From: Dyadobacter sp. CY326
GTDB lineage: Bacteria; Bacteroidota; Bacteroidia; Cytophagales; Spirosomataceae
Assembly (NCBI RefSeq): GCF_021390515.1
Contig: NZ_JAJUXI010000004.1
Span: 372,001-436,000, forward strand
Length of the DNA stretch: 64,000 nt
Direction: 5' to 3'
Of this stretch, positions 1 through 8,155 are shown in pieces. The stretch's first letter is position 1; each line of letters starts with the position of its first letter. A program made the position numbers and the translations under genes. The notes under the pieces are model-generated. The model was given only the letters and a program-made list of their open reading frames with translations. It searched no databases and was not told the origin of the DNA.

Positions 1-2
1 TT

Positions 3-230
3 TCCGGAGCCATAGAAGCAGGGAAAGATGTAAAGACAGGAAACGGCAACGGACCATTGAATCATTTTTTCGATCCCGTGCCATTGCGGGTGATGGTGTA
101 GTAGTGGTTGAAGAAACATGATCCTTTTGATCGCATTATTATTGCCCAATCAAGTGAAGGAAATTTGACTGTGGTTACAAAGGACGAAAAATTCGCAAGT
201 TACGAAGCTTCAATTTCCTGGGGATCATGA
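3..230 (+). pseudogene. Decayed 3' end of a PIN-domain (VapC-like) toxin gene
   Basis: Reading in the frame of base 3, the last 37 codons before the TGA at 228-230 give a good PIN-domain C-terminus with HDPFDRIIIAQ, then LTVVTKDEKFASY, the same type as the intact toxin at 28951-29346 (HRDPFDRIIVV, IITSDPKFKLY). The frame is interrupted by TAG at 102-104. The stretch before it reads as plausible but poorly matching protein (with a GKDVKTGNGN segment), so the gene appears broken by a nonsense change and probably small indels. The 5' part lies outside the window. No start codon suits the fragment. A short genuine C-terminal fragment kept by chance is the alternative. Confidence 0.55.
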
Positions 231-298
231 TGATAATTCTCAAAAAAAAATTTTTTCCCAAAAACATTCTAGGGTAAAGCATAGCCAGGTTGTCAGAA

Positions 299-2632
299 AT
301 GAAACTGTTAGCTATGAGAAATATAATGATCATCCTGATCGCTCTGGCGGTCTTTTCTTCGGCTTATGCGCAGCAGCCGACTCAAATTGTGAAGGGACGC
401 GTTATTGATGCTGAGTCCCAGCTCCCCGTTATTGGCGCTAATGTCGTCATCACTTCGCTAAACCCGATCATGGGCGGCGCAACCAATGTGGATGGAGATT
501 TCCGGATTGAAAATGTTCCAGTGGGAAGACATGCTTTCAAAATCAGCAGCATGGGCTACGATGACGCATTTTTGCAAGAAATCAATGTTGGCTCGGGGAA
601 GGAAGTGGAGCTTAACATTAAACTGCGAGAATCGTTTAAGGCCTTGAACGAGGTTGTGATCAAGGCGCAAAAGGAACACGGCGCGCCCCTGAACGACATG
701 GTGAGCGTCAGCGGACGTTCTTTCACCGTGGATCAAACCAAGCGTTTTGCCGCTTCGGTCAATGATCCGGCCCGCATGGCATTGTCCTTTGCAGGCGTAG
801 CAACCAATGACGACGGCAGCAACCAGATCATCATTCGCGGGAATAGCCCGAAAGGAATGCTGTGGCGCATGGAAGGTGTAGAGATTCCCAACCCAAATCA
901 CTTTGGCGAGGAAGGTTCGAGCGGGGGAGGCATCAGCGCATTGAGTGCCAATGTTTTAGGGAATTCTGATTTCTTGACCGGCGCTTTCCCGGCTGAATAT
1001 GGCAATGCCACTTCCGGTGTCTTCGATTTGAAACTAAGGAAAGGCAATAATGAGAAGCGCGAATATGCTTTGCAGGCTGGTGTGCTAGGGCTCGATTTTG
1101 CTGCGGAAGGGCCGATTGGAGCCAAGGGCGGCGCATCCTATCTGGCCAATTATCGTTATTCCACACTTTCTATTTTGAGCAAATTAGGCCTGGAAGTTTC
1201 CGGTGATGCGACGACTGACTTCCAGGATGGCGCTTTTAAAATACACGTTCCTTCTGATGATAATTCAGTTGTGACGGTTTGGGGAATGGGCGGGATCAGC
1301 ACATCCAAGGAAAATTCGGGTGGGGAAAAGGAGATGTTCACCTCCAACCGTGGGATGTTGGGCATTAATTATCTCAGGTATGTCAACAAAAAAACCTATG
1401 TCGAAAGCATTATTTCCTATGCAGGAACCAGCGTTAGCGATGACACGGACGTTGCCGAAAAACAGATTTCTTACCGGCAGAGCTTCATCAATCAAACGCT
1501 TCGGATTTCGTCAATGCTCAATTATAAGCACAACGCCAGGAATACATTTCGCGCCGGTTTCATTATTAATCATCTTGACTTTAACCTTTTTGACCGGAAT
1601 AACGAAAACGGTTCTTTTCACACTTATCTGGATCAGAAAGGGAACACGCAGCTTTTTCAGGGTTATGCTCAGCTCAAATCGCGTATATCGCCGACGGTTA
1701 CAGTCAATGCGGGCGTTCACAGCATGTTACTCGGGCTTAATAACCAGTTTTCCCTCGAACCCAGATTAGGACTGAAATGGGCCGTGGCGCCAAAATCCAC
1801 GGTTAGTTTCGGCGCAGGGCTTCACAGCAAAACGGAATATATTTCAACCTATTTTGCCCAGGTTAATGGCGAAAATGGCAAAACCGCGCCCGTTAACAAA
1901 GATCTTAAACTAATGAAGTCAGCGCATTTTGTTGCGGGATATGAATTTCGTCCGGCGGCGAGCTGGCGGTTTTTGACGGAGGCGTATTACCAGCATCATT
2001 ACAATGTGCCGATCAGTTCGCCAAACACAACGAAGCCTTATTTGCTGCACAATTCCCAGATAAATGAGATCAGCGGGTTTACAACCGATTCGCTGATGAG
2101 CGATGGAAAAGGGCGCAGTTACGGCGTCGAGCTCACCATTGAAAAGTCTCTGACCGGCGGAATTTATCTTATGAGCACAACCTCTTTATATCAGGCCAAA
2201 TACACGGGCAGGGATGGAATTGAGCGGGACAGCAGATTTAACGGGCGGTTTGTGCAAAATGTTTTAGCCGGAAAAGAATGGAAAGTTGGCAAAAATAAAA
2301 CCAATGTTTTTGCTGCAAACATTAAAATGCTGGCCGCTGGCGGAAACCGGGTTACACCCATTGATCTTGAAAAATCGAAACAAACGGGCAAAACTGAGCT
2401 GGACTGGACGAGGGCTTATTCGCAGCAACTGCCGACTTATTTCCGGTCCGATGTGCGGGTGAGTTATACCAAAAACAGGAAACGCACGGCATCAACGATC
2501 TCCTTGGATCTGCAAAACGCAACGAATCGGCTGAATGCATTTGAGCAGCATTATGATTCGAAAGATCAGGTTATCCGGACAACAACACAGACAGGTTTGA
2601 TCCCTGTCCTCAATTACCGACTTGAATTTTAG
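299..2632 (+). CDS. TonB-dependent outer-membrane receptor with carboxypeptidase-regulatory-like domain
   Basis: About 777 residues. A Sec signal peptide (hydrophobic run IMIILIALAVFSSAYA, cleavage near AYA-QQ) is followed by a CarboxypepD_reg-like domain (about residues 28-115, starting KGRVIDAESQLPVIGANV), a plug domain (about 125-245, with IIIRGNSPKGMLWRMEGVEI) and a beta-barrel ending in the terminal aromatic YRLEF expected for outer-membrane insertion. Such receptors take up large or scarce ligands across the outer membrane using TonB-ExbBD energy. The substrate cannot be told, and no SusD partner follows. The ATG at 299 is preferred over the TTG at 290; the ATG at 314 would also leave a good signal peptide. 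It is a single-gene unit. Confidence 0.9.
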   Translation: MKLLAMRNIMIILIALAVFSSAYAQQPTQIVKGRVIDAESQLPVIGANVVITSLNPIMGGATNVDGDFRIENVPVGRHAFKISSMGYDDAFLQEINVGSGKEVELNIKLRESFKALNEVVIKAQKEHGAPLNDMVSVSGRSFTVDQTKRFAASVNDPARMALSFAGVATNDDGSNQIIIRGNSPKGMLWRMEGVEIPNPNHFGEEGSSGGGISALSANVLGNSDFLTGAFPAEYGNATSGVFDLKLRKGNNEKREYALQAGVLGLDFAAEGPIGAKGGASYLANYRYSTLSILSKLGLEVSGDATTDFQDGAFKIHVPSDDNSVVTVWGMGGISTSKENSGGEKEMFTSNRGMLGINYLRYVNKKTYVESIISYAGTSVSDDTDVAEKQISYRQSFINQTLRISSMLNYKHNARNTFRAGFIINHLDFNLFDRNNENGSFHTYLDQKGNTQLFQGYAQLKSRISPTVTVNAGVHSMLLGLNNQFSLEPRLGLKWAVAPKSTVSFGAGLHSKTEYISTYFAQVNGENGKTAPVNKDLKLMKSAHFVAGYEFRPAASWRFLTEAYYQHHYNVPISSPNTTKPYLLHNSQINEISGFTTDSLMSDGKGRSYGVELTIEKSLTGGIYLMSTTSLYQAKYTGRDGIERDSRFNGRFVQNVLAGKEWKVGKNKTNVFAANIKMLAAGGNRVTPIDLEKSKQTGKTELDWTRAYSQQLPTYFRSDVRVSYTKNRKRTASTISLDLQNATNRLNAFEQHYDSKDQVIRTTTQTGLIPVLNYRLEF

Positions 2633-2727
2633 CCAATTGGCAAGAAGTTCATCTCGTTAAATTGTTGTTTCATCTGCGTTATTATCAACTCTGTCTGCAA
2701 CGGCTGGCACCGCCTTCGGCTTCACAT

Positions 2728-2735
2728 TAGATTTG
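2728..2735 (+). promoter_or_regulatory. Bacteroidota-type -7 element TAGATTTG
   Basis: TAGATTTG matches the Bacteroidota -7 consensus TAnnTTTG. No clear TTG -33 element sits 17-20 bp upstream. Transcription would start near 2742, which leaves almost no leader for an ATG at 2746 but a normal one for the ATG at 2800. Confidence 0.35.
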
Positions 2736-2799
2736 TCACAGGCAAATGGGAAATTCAGGCGCCGCTAAACTAAACATTCATTCTAAACGAACTCAGGAT

Positions 2800-3075
2800 A
2801 TGGAAACGCCACGCAACGAATTTCTTTGGAGAAAAGCCAAAAAGAGAGCATCATTTAAGATGCACCTCAGCGCTTATCTTGTTGTCAATGCCGGATTATG
2901 GTTGCTGTGGCTGGCCACGACATTTCCAAATTATGGGGACAACTTCCTGCCATGGCCTGTTTTTCCAATGTTGGGTTGGGGAATTGGGCTGTCAATGCAT
3001 TACATTGGCGCTTACGGAAATCTGGATGAGAAAGGGTTGGCGGAGCGAGAATATGAAAAACTGCTGCGCCAGTAA
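2800..3075 (+). CDS. 2TM-domain membrane protein
   Basis: 91 residues from METPRNEF. Two hydrophobic segments (about residues 24-44 and 54-72, the first with NAGLWLLWLATTF) are joined by a short loop with WPVFPMLGWGIGL, and the protein ends in a charged tail with EREYEKLLRQ. This matches the small 2TM domain family common in Bacteroidota, where it occurs alone or fused to histidine kinases; its function is unknown. The start at 2800 is chosen because the 18 residues upstream (from 2746) are polar, outside the domain and hard against the predicted transcription start. A PNPOx-like gene follows after 64 bp with its own promoter. Confidence 0.8.
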   Translation: METPRNEFLWRKAKKRASFKMHLSAYLVVNAGLWLLWLATTFPNYGDNFLPWPVFPMLGWGIGLSMHYIGAYGNLDEKGLAEREYEKLLRQ

Positions 3076-3082
3076 CCATCGC

Positions 3083-3110
3083 TTGGAATAGTTGTTTTAA
3101 GATATTTTTG
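3083..3110 (+). promoter_or_regulatory. Promoter for the PNPOx-like gene (TTG-N17-TATTTTTG)
   Basis: TTG at 3083-3085 and TATTTTTG at 3103-3110 are 17 bp apart and fit the Bacteroidota housekeeping promoter pattern TTG-N17..23-TAnnTTTG. The start codon at 3140 lies about 22 bases beyond the expected transcription start. Confidence 0.55.
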
Positions 3111-3139
3111 AAACATTTCAGATATCTAAATATAACAAC

Positions 3140-3640
3140 ATGGAAAAGGACTTTCAGGATAAGGATGCGATCAAAAAATTAAAATCGCTGGCAGAAGATA
3201 TCCGGTTTTGCATGTATACAACGTACACAAACGGGAAAATCGAGTCGCGTCCGATGACCACACTTGAAATAGACGAGCAAGGCAATGCCTGGTTTTTCAC
3301 AAGCCGTAAAACCGAAATTGGTGATTCCACAAATCACGGCGAACCGGTTACATTGATTTATTCGGAACCAAAGAATAACACTTACATAAGCGTTTCCGGA
3401 ACGGCCGAAATTGTGGAAAGCGAGACAAGAAAAGAGGAGCTTTGGAATCCAATGTCAAAAGCATGGTTTCCTGAGGGAAAAGAAGATCCAAATCTTGTTG
3501 TGCTAAAAGTGACAACGGACGAGGCTGCTTATTGGGATGCAACTTCATCGCAAATGGTGGTTTTTTTCTCAATGGTAAAAGCAGTGCTTACTGGCTCAAC
3601 GCCTGATGGCGGAGATCATGGCAAACTGAATCTGGCCTGA
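3140..3640 (+). CDS. Pyridoxamine 5'-phosphate oxidase family (general stress protein 26-like)
   Basis: 166 residues, cytosolic, with no signal peptide. The FMN-binding split-barrel fold is suggested by the order CMYTTYTNGKIESRPM (about 29-44), GNAWFFTSRKTEIGD (about 53-67), VTLIYSEPKNNTYISVSG (about 74-91) and W..KAWFPEGKEDPNLVVLKV (about 106-125). This is the pattern of the small stress-associated flavin-binding proteins rather than of true PdxH, which is longer. The exact reaction is unknown. The gene is monocistronic, with its own promoter and a strong bidirectional terminator after it. Confidence 0.8.
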   Translation: MEKDFQDKDAIKKLKSLAEDIRFCMYTTYTNGKIESRPMTTLEIDEQGNAWFFTSRKTEIGDSTNHGEPVTLIYSEPKNNTYISVSGTAEIVESETRKEELWNPMSKAWFPEGKEDPNLVVLKVTTDEAAYWDATSSQMVVFFSMVKAVLTGSTPDGGDHGKLNLA

Positions 3641-3662
3641 GAAATAAAATAGTTGGGTAAAT

Positions 3663-3694
3663 AAAAGGGGTTGATCAATTGATCAACCCCTTTT
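3663..3694. terminator. Bidirectional rho-independent terminator
   Basis: A perfect 16-bp inverted repeat, left arm 3663-3678 and right arm 3679-3694, with A-run and T-run flanks. It lies between the convergent genes ending at 3640 (plus) and 3725 (minus) and can serve both. Confidence 0.85.
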
Positions 3695-3724
3695 TATTTT
3701 AATCTGATGATGAAGTGTTAATGC

Positions 3725-4264
3725 TTATTCTGCGCTTGCTTCTTCATTTACATAAGTTTCAGCAAGTTCAGTCAATTTGTGGTCTGTTTCGCCTTCTTGA
3801 TCCAATGTAGTTTGCAGCAAATCAGCTACTTCCGTATGTCCAAGGGTGCGGGCGATGTTGCGCAATGTTCCGTAAGATGCAATTTCATAATGCTCAACTT
3901 TTTGTGCTGCCATAATCAATCCACAGTCACGAACCATTGTTCCTTTTTCAGTGCTGTTGATTATTTCGTTAGCCTCTTCGATAAGGCCTTCCATTGCAGC
4001 GCATTTTTTAGCTTGCGCTTTTTCTCCAACCAATTCAAAAACTTGTTCCAGACGAACTGCATGCTCTTCTGTTTCAGTAGTATGTTGTTCAAATGCAGCT
4101 TTTAATTCTTCCGAAGTTGCACTCTTAGTCAATTTAGACAATGCCTTTGCAAGGTTTTTTTCTGCCCAATAGATGTCTTTAAGTCCATCTACAAACAGTT
4201 CTTTCAGCTTTTCGCTATCTGTTCCTGTAATTTGGTTAACGGCTTTATTTTTAGTCGCTTTCAT
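3725..4264 (-). CDS. DUF892 (YciE/YciF) ferritin-like protein
   Basis: 179 residues. After a short basic N-terminus, the DUF892 helical bundle begins at about residue 20 (KLKELFVDGLKDIYWAEKNL). It continues with the Glu/His-rich helices that carry ferritin-type metal ligands (ETEEHAVRLEQVF near 65-77, KVEHYEIASYGTLRNIA near 122-138, DQEGETDHKLTELAE near 156-170). Family members form four-helix bundle dimers and are linked to stress responses; enzyme activity is not established. The 209 bp between this gene and the GH127 gene carry its upstream region; I see no clear TAnnTTTG element there. Confidence 0.88.
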   Translation of the reverse strand: MKATKNKAVNQITGTDSEKLKELFVDGLKDIYWAEKNLAKALSKLTKSATSEELKAAFEQHTTETEEHAVRLEQVFELVGEKAQAKKCAAMEGLIEEANEIINSTEKGTMVRDCGLIMAAQKVEHYEIASYGTLRNIARTLGHTEVADLLQTTLDQEGETDHKLTELAETYVNEEASAE

Positions 4265-4473
4265 AATCTTGAAATTTTAAGTTTGTTGTTTTGACAGTGA
4301 AGGATAATTTCATCCTTTTGATGCACCCTTCTTAAAAATTCGTACCAAGCGGACAAAGGCCTTTTAGTTGCCAATTTAGATTGACGATGAAGACTTAACT
4401 ACACATATACGTTTGCAAATGTTGCATTCTGGAACGATAGGCCGGTTTTCAGAATTGGGGAATTGCGGCTGAT

Positions 4474-6423
4474 TTATTGGGCCTTGTTAAACCAGATCAC
4501 CATTTCATTAGCCCCACGGTTCGCCCAGGCATAATAGGGAATGAGCGTTACATTTTCTGTGTCACATTTCAACACATTCATGCCGCCAAGCAGCGCTTGC
4601 TGATAAGATGGGACGAAATTTTGGTTTTCGGAAACCGGGATTGCGAGTGCTTTCCCATTGTTATCATGGCCTTCCGCGCAATACAAAACGGGCCCACGTT
4701 CGATGGCTATTTTGCCTTTATTGCTGGCAATGTTGTCGTTAGAGATGATTTTTCTGACCGGCATATCGAGTGCAAGCTCAATCTGATCGCCTTTTTTCCA
4801 AGTTCTGGCCAACTTGATATAGCCTTCTTCAATGGTTGCAGGTGTGTTTTTGCCATTCACCCGCAGCGTTACAGGCTTGGATTCTTTGTTTGTATAAGTG
4901 TACAGATTACCAGGAATTGCCTCGCCTGTTGCCCAGCCAGGAATCCGCACGGAAACCGTAAAGTTGGCCGATTTTTCAGGGTCAACCAAGATTCGCACAT
5001 TGCCATCCCAAGGGTAATTCGTCTGCTGCGAAAGTTTGACCGCATTGCTGTTAACGGTCAATGTGGCTTCATTGTCAGCGAACAAATTAATGATCAGCTC
5101 ATTGCCCTTTGTGGCGTAAATGTAAGTCGGCATGGAAGGCAAGAAGCGCGAAACATTTGTAGGGCAGCAAGCTGTTCCAAACCAGGGTTGCCTTTCCGCG
5201 CCAGAACCTTTATTGAAATCGTTGACACCATTGGAAGCCATCGGATTTACATAAAAGAATTTGTCCCCCGCAACAGACATTCCACCCAAAAAACCATTGT
5301 AAAGCACGCGCTCAAAAACATCCATATATTTGGACTCGCCCGTGTATAAATACATTTTATGGTTCCAAAGCATGTTTGCAATGGCAGCGCAAGTTTCCGC
5401 GTAAGCATTGTCATTGGGCAACACATATGCTTTGTCGAAAGCCTCGCCATCTTCTCGGGCGCCAACTCCACCTGTGATATATTGTTTTTTCTCTGTCGCG
5501 TCATCCCAGATCGCGTGGATGGCGGCACTGTGCTGCGGCTCGTCCTGAATGGTCAGCATGTCCGCAACGGCCGTGTACAAATATTGCGCACGAACAGCAT
5601 GTCCCACCGCCTCTTTTTGCTTCACAAAAGGCACTTGATCCTGAAAATAAGCGGGTCCGAGCTTGTGCTCATCCAAATATAGCGCACGTTTGTCGGAGCG
5701 GCCGCGCATGTCAATGAAGAAGTTCGACAGGTCGAGATATTCCTTTTTGCCGGTGGTCCTGTACAGTCTTATGAGCGCAATTTCAATTTCCTGATGGCCG
5801 GGAACGACAACAAGCTGGCCCGGATTTGGGCCAAATGTTTTGACCAAATGATCTGCATTTTTGATGGCAACATCGAGTAGTGTTTTCTTTCCGGTTGCTT
5901 CGTAATGGGCAACGGCGGCTTCATAAAGGTGCCCCACATTGTAGAGTTCGTGGCTGCCGTTTTCAAAGCCATATCGGTAAGGTCCGGCAATCCAATCGTA
6001 AGAACCGGTTGTATCCTTGTTTATAGTACGAATTGTGTACAAATAGCCGTCCGGCTCCTGCGCCGCCGCAAAAAGCGTGATCAGGCTGTCCAGATAATGA
6101 TCTAGTTTCGGGTCGTATTGGTTTTGCAACACATAAGCCGCGCCTTCCACCACTTTGAAAACATCCGAATCATTAAAACGAACGCCTTCAAATTTCCCTT
6201 TCTTTAATCCGCCCGCAACCGCAAAATTGTCAATCCGACCTGATTCCTCGCATTGGTGCAACGCATGCGGAACAGTGACATTCCGTGCAGTTTCCACACG
6301 ATTATGCCAAAATCCTTGCTTTGTTTTAACGTTTTTAAGCGGGACGGGAGTAATTTTATTTTCTTGTGAAAATGATAGGTTGCAGCAAAGCAGAAAGGAT
6401 ATCAGTGAAAGATATTTGGTCAT
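4474..6423 (-). CDS. Secreted GH127 beta-L-arabinofuranosidase
   Basis: 649 residues with a Sec signal peptide (SLISFLLCCNLSFSQ, cleavage after about residue 20). It belongs to family GH127 (DUF1680), a retaining beta-L-arabinofuranosidase family with a zinc-bound cysteine nucleophile. Judged against HypBA1 of Bifidobacterium longum, the candidate acid/base is E327 (in EDGEAFD), and the zinc/nucleophile residues are E343 and C345 (in YAETC) and C419/C420 (in GTACCPTN), at a near-constant offset from HypBA1 E322, E338, C340, C417 and C418. An (alpha/alpha)6 barrel covers about 45-430 and beta-sandwich domains follow. It probably releases L-arabinose from plant glycans in the periplasm. It lies 65 bp downstream of the response-regulator gene on the same strand, so co-transcription is possible. 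Confidence 0.9.
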   Translation of the reverse strand: MTKYLSLISFLLCCNLSFSQENKITPVPLKNVKTKQGFWHNRVETARNVTVPHALHQCEESGRIDNFAVAGGLKKGKFEGVRFNDSDVFKVVEGAAYVLQNQYDPKLDHYLDSLITLFAAAQEPDGYLYTIRTINKDTTGSYDWIAGPYRYGFENGSHELYNVGHLYEAAVAHYEATGKKTLLDVAIKNADHLVKTFGPNPGQLVVVPGHQEIEIALIRLYRTTGKKEYLDLSNFFIDMRGRSDKRALYLDEHKLGPAYFQDQVPFVKQKEAVGHAVRAQYLYTAVADMLTIQDEPQHSAAIHAIWDDATEKKQYITGGVGAREDGEAFDKAYVLPNDNAYAETCAAIANMLWNHKMYLYTGESKYMDVFERVLYNGFLGGMSVAGDKFFYVNPMASNGVNDFNKGSGAERQPWFGTACCPTNVSRFLPSMPTYIYATKGNELIINLFADNEATLTVNSNAVKLSQQTNYPWDGNVRILVDPEKSANFTVSVRIPGWATGEAIPGNLYTYTNKESKPVTLRVNGKNTPATIEEGYIKLARTWKKGDQIELALDMPVRKIISNDNIASNKGKIAIERGPVLYCAEGHDNNGKALAIPVSENQNFVPSYQQALLGGMNVLKCDTENVTLIPYYAWANRGANEMVIWFNKAQ

Positions 6424-6488
6424 TACGAGAATAAATTGATAATTAAAATGAGTCTTTTTATTCAGCTATAACCCAAAAAACATGCCAC

Positions 6489-7856
6489 TTAGAGGCCGTA
6501 TTTCTCCATTCTCCTGTAAAGTGCGGCCCTGCTCAAACCCAACTCCCGGGCTGCATCAGTGATATTTCCATTGAAACGTTTCATTGCTTTCACGATCAAT
6601 GTTTTCTCCATGTCTTCCAGGTCGAAACCGGTTGCGGTCGTAGGTTGTCCGCCGGAGCTTTTCAGGAAGAGGTCGTCCGGCTGCAATGTTTTTTCCTGCG
6701 AAAGAATCACAGCCCGTTCGATGGCGTGCTGCAATTCCCGGATATTTCCGGGCCAGTTGTATTGCTGCATTTTCTTGATCAGCGCGCTGCTGATGTCGTT
6801 GACAGGCCGGTTGTATTTCTTGCCATATTGTTTCAAATAATATTCTGCAAGGGCACTGATATCCTCGGGACGCTCACGCAATGGCGGCAAATCCAGCTCA
6901 ATGGTGTTGATCCTGTAAAGCAAATCCTGGCGGAATGTCTTTTCTGTCACCATCTTTTCAATGTTCATATTGGTCGCGCAAAGCAGCCGCACGTCCAGGG
7001 CAATGGGCTTGTTGGAGCCCACACGCGTAACCCGCCGCTCCTGAATGACCGTCAATAGTTTTGCTTGCAGGGCCAATGTCAAATTTCCAATTTCATCCAG
7101 AAAAATCGTCCCACCTTTCGCTTCTTCAAATCGGCCCGCACGGTCTTCTTTTGCATCCGTAAACGCGCCCTTAACATGACCAAAAAGCTCGCTTTCAAAC
7201 AAGCTTTCGCTCAATGCACCCAAATCCACCACCACAAACGGCTTGTCCGCCCGTTTGGAATGTTGATGAATGTGCTTTGCCAATTGCGTTTTTCCAGTCC
7301 CGTTCTCTCCCAAAATCAGCACATTAGCATCGGTGGCTGCAACGCGTTCGGCCGTTGCAAGCACTTGTTTCATGGATTCGCTCGAAGCCACAATCGCCTC
7401 ACCGGCAGACTTGCCCTTCTTGCCGTCATCTTTTGATTTTTCCTCAACCACAGCCAGCATTTTCTCCCCTCCGCCCTCAACCGCTCCGCTAATTGTCGCC
7501 AGCAATTTGTCATTTTCCCAGGGCTTTAACACAAAATCCGTTGCACCCGCTTTAATCGCCCGAATCGCCATTTCAATGTCTCCATAAGCTGTAATCATGA
7601 TCACTTTTGAAGCCGGCTTAATGTCCAGAATGCGGTCCAGCCAATGAAAACCTTCGCGTCCGCTATTTACGTCGCGCGTGAAGTTCATATCCAGCAAAAT
7701 CAGGTTATAATCGCCGTTGGTGACGAGGAAAGGCAGTTTTTGTGGGTTTTTCTCAATGTCAACAGCTTTGGCGTGCCGCTTCAATAACAGTTTGGCCGCA
7801 CTTAGGACGTCGACATCATCATCGATGATCAGAATTTTAGATTCAGAGAGTTGCAT
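6489..7856 (-). CDS. Sigma-54-dependent response regulator (NtrC family)
   Basis: 455 residues. The receiver domain (about 5-125) has acidic residues D12-D14, phosphoacceptor D56 (ILLDMNF), T89 and K111 (KPW). After a charged linker (about 130-160), the AAA+ sigma-54 activation domain has Walker A GENGTGKT (183-190), the sigma-54-contacting loop GAFTDA (230-235, in place of GAFTGA), Walker B IFLDEIGN (251-258) and an arginine-finger region [10 protein letters not shown] Fis-type helix-turn-helix ends the protein (about 415-455, [20 protein letters not shown]). A partner histidine kinase would be expected but is not in the window. It is divergent from the adaptor/ATPase/permease genes, and tandem inverted repeats lie in the shared upstream region, so it is the best candidate regulator of all five permease clusters. 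Confidence 0.93.
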   Translation of the reverse strand: MQLSESKILIIDDDVDVLSAAKLLLKRHAKAVDIEKNPQKLPFLVTNGDYNLILLDMNFTRDVNSGREGFHWLDRILDIKPASKVIMITAYGDIEMAIRAIKAGATDFVLKPWENDKLLATISGAVEGGGEKMLAVVEEKSKDDGKKGKSAGEAIVASSESMKQVLATAERVAATDANVLILGENGTGKTQLAKHIHQHSKRADKPFVVVDLGALSESLFESELFGHVKGAFTDAKEDRAGRFEEAKGGTIFLDEIGNLTLALQAKLLTVIQERRVTRVGSNKPIALDVRLLCATNMNIEKMVTEKTFRQDLLYRINTIELDLPPLRERPEDISALAEYYLKQYGKKYNRPVNDISSALIKKMQQYNWPGNIRELQHAIERAVILSQEKTLQPDDLFLKSSGGQPTTATGFDLEDMEKTLIVKAMKRFNGNITDAARELGLSRAALYRRMEKYGL

Positions 7857-7991
7857 GGCTATTTTTGGGGTTCATACGGGGTGTTTTCCGCTATGGGCAA
7901 TTGTGGCCGTAAGATAGTATATGCAATTTGAAATTTAATTTTCTAACCATTTAAAAAGTAACTATTTTACCCCGTCAGGCTATAAAAACGC

Positions 7992-8029
7992 TTGTCCGCA
8001 CCCGAACAAAATTGTCCATTATCGGACAT
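7992..8029. promoter_or_regulatory. Tandem inverted-repeat activator site, cluster 1
   Basis: Two 18-bp sites. Site 1 (7992-8009) is TTGTCCG-CACC-CGAACAA; site 2 (8012-8029) is TTGTCCA-TTAT-CGGACAT. Their centres, 8000.5 and 8020.5, are exactly 20 bp apart. They lie between the divergent response-regulator gene and the adaptor gene, 75.5 bp (site 2 centre) before the GG of the -24-like box. No T-run follows, so this is not a terminator. It is inferred to be the enhancer-type binding site of the neighbouring regulator. Confidence 0.7.
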
Positions 8030-8092
8030 TGCAAACGGTTTTAAATAAGGTTAAATCACTGATATTAAAGAGTTTGTAGGGTATGGCCTTCT

Positions 8093-8110
8093 TTGGCATA
8101 GGGATTGGAT
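8093..8110 (+). promoter_or_regulatory. Sigma-54-like promoter of the adaptor/ATPase/permease operon
   Basis: TTGGCATAGGGATTGGAT has the spacing of sigma-54 promoters (GG, ten bases, then GG where GC is usual). The start would fall near 8120, which makes the ATG at 8156 the sensible first codon of the adaptor and rules out the TTG at 8105, which lies inside the -12 element. Confidence 0.55.
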
Positions 8111-8155
8111 AGTAGAGATCAAAGTTTAACAGCGAATCCAATCACCAACAATATA

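Noticed and set aside
2704..2719. TGGCACCGCCTTCGGC as a sigma-54 promoter before the 2TM gene
   Set aside because: There is no activator repeat upstream, and a good TAGATTTG -7 element lies just downstream.
4477..5349. 290-codon open frame on the plus strand inside the GH127 gene
   Set aside because: It is antisense to a gene with an intact catalytic site and resembles no protein.
8105..8155. Upstream TTG start of the adaptor gene
   Set aside because: It lies inside the -12 element of the predicted promoter and precedes the expected transcription start; the ATG at 8156 is preferred.
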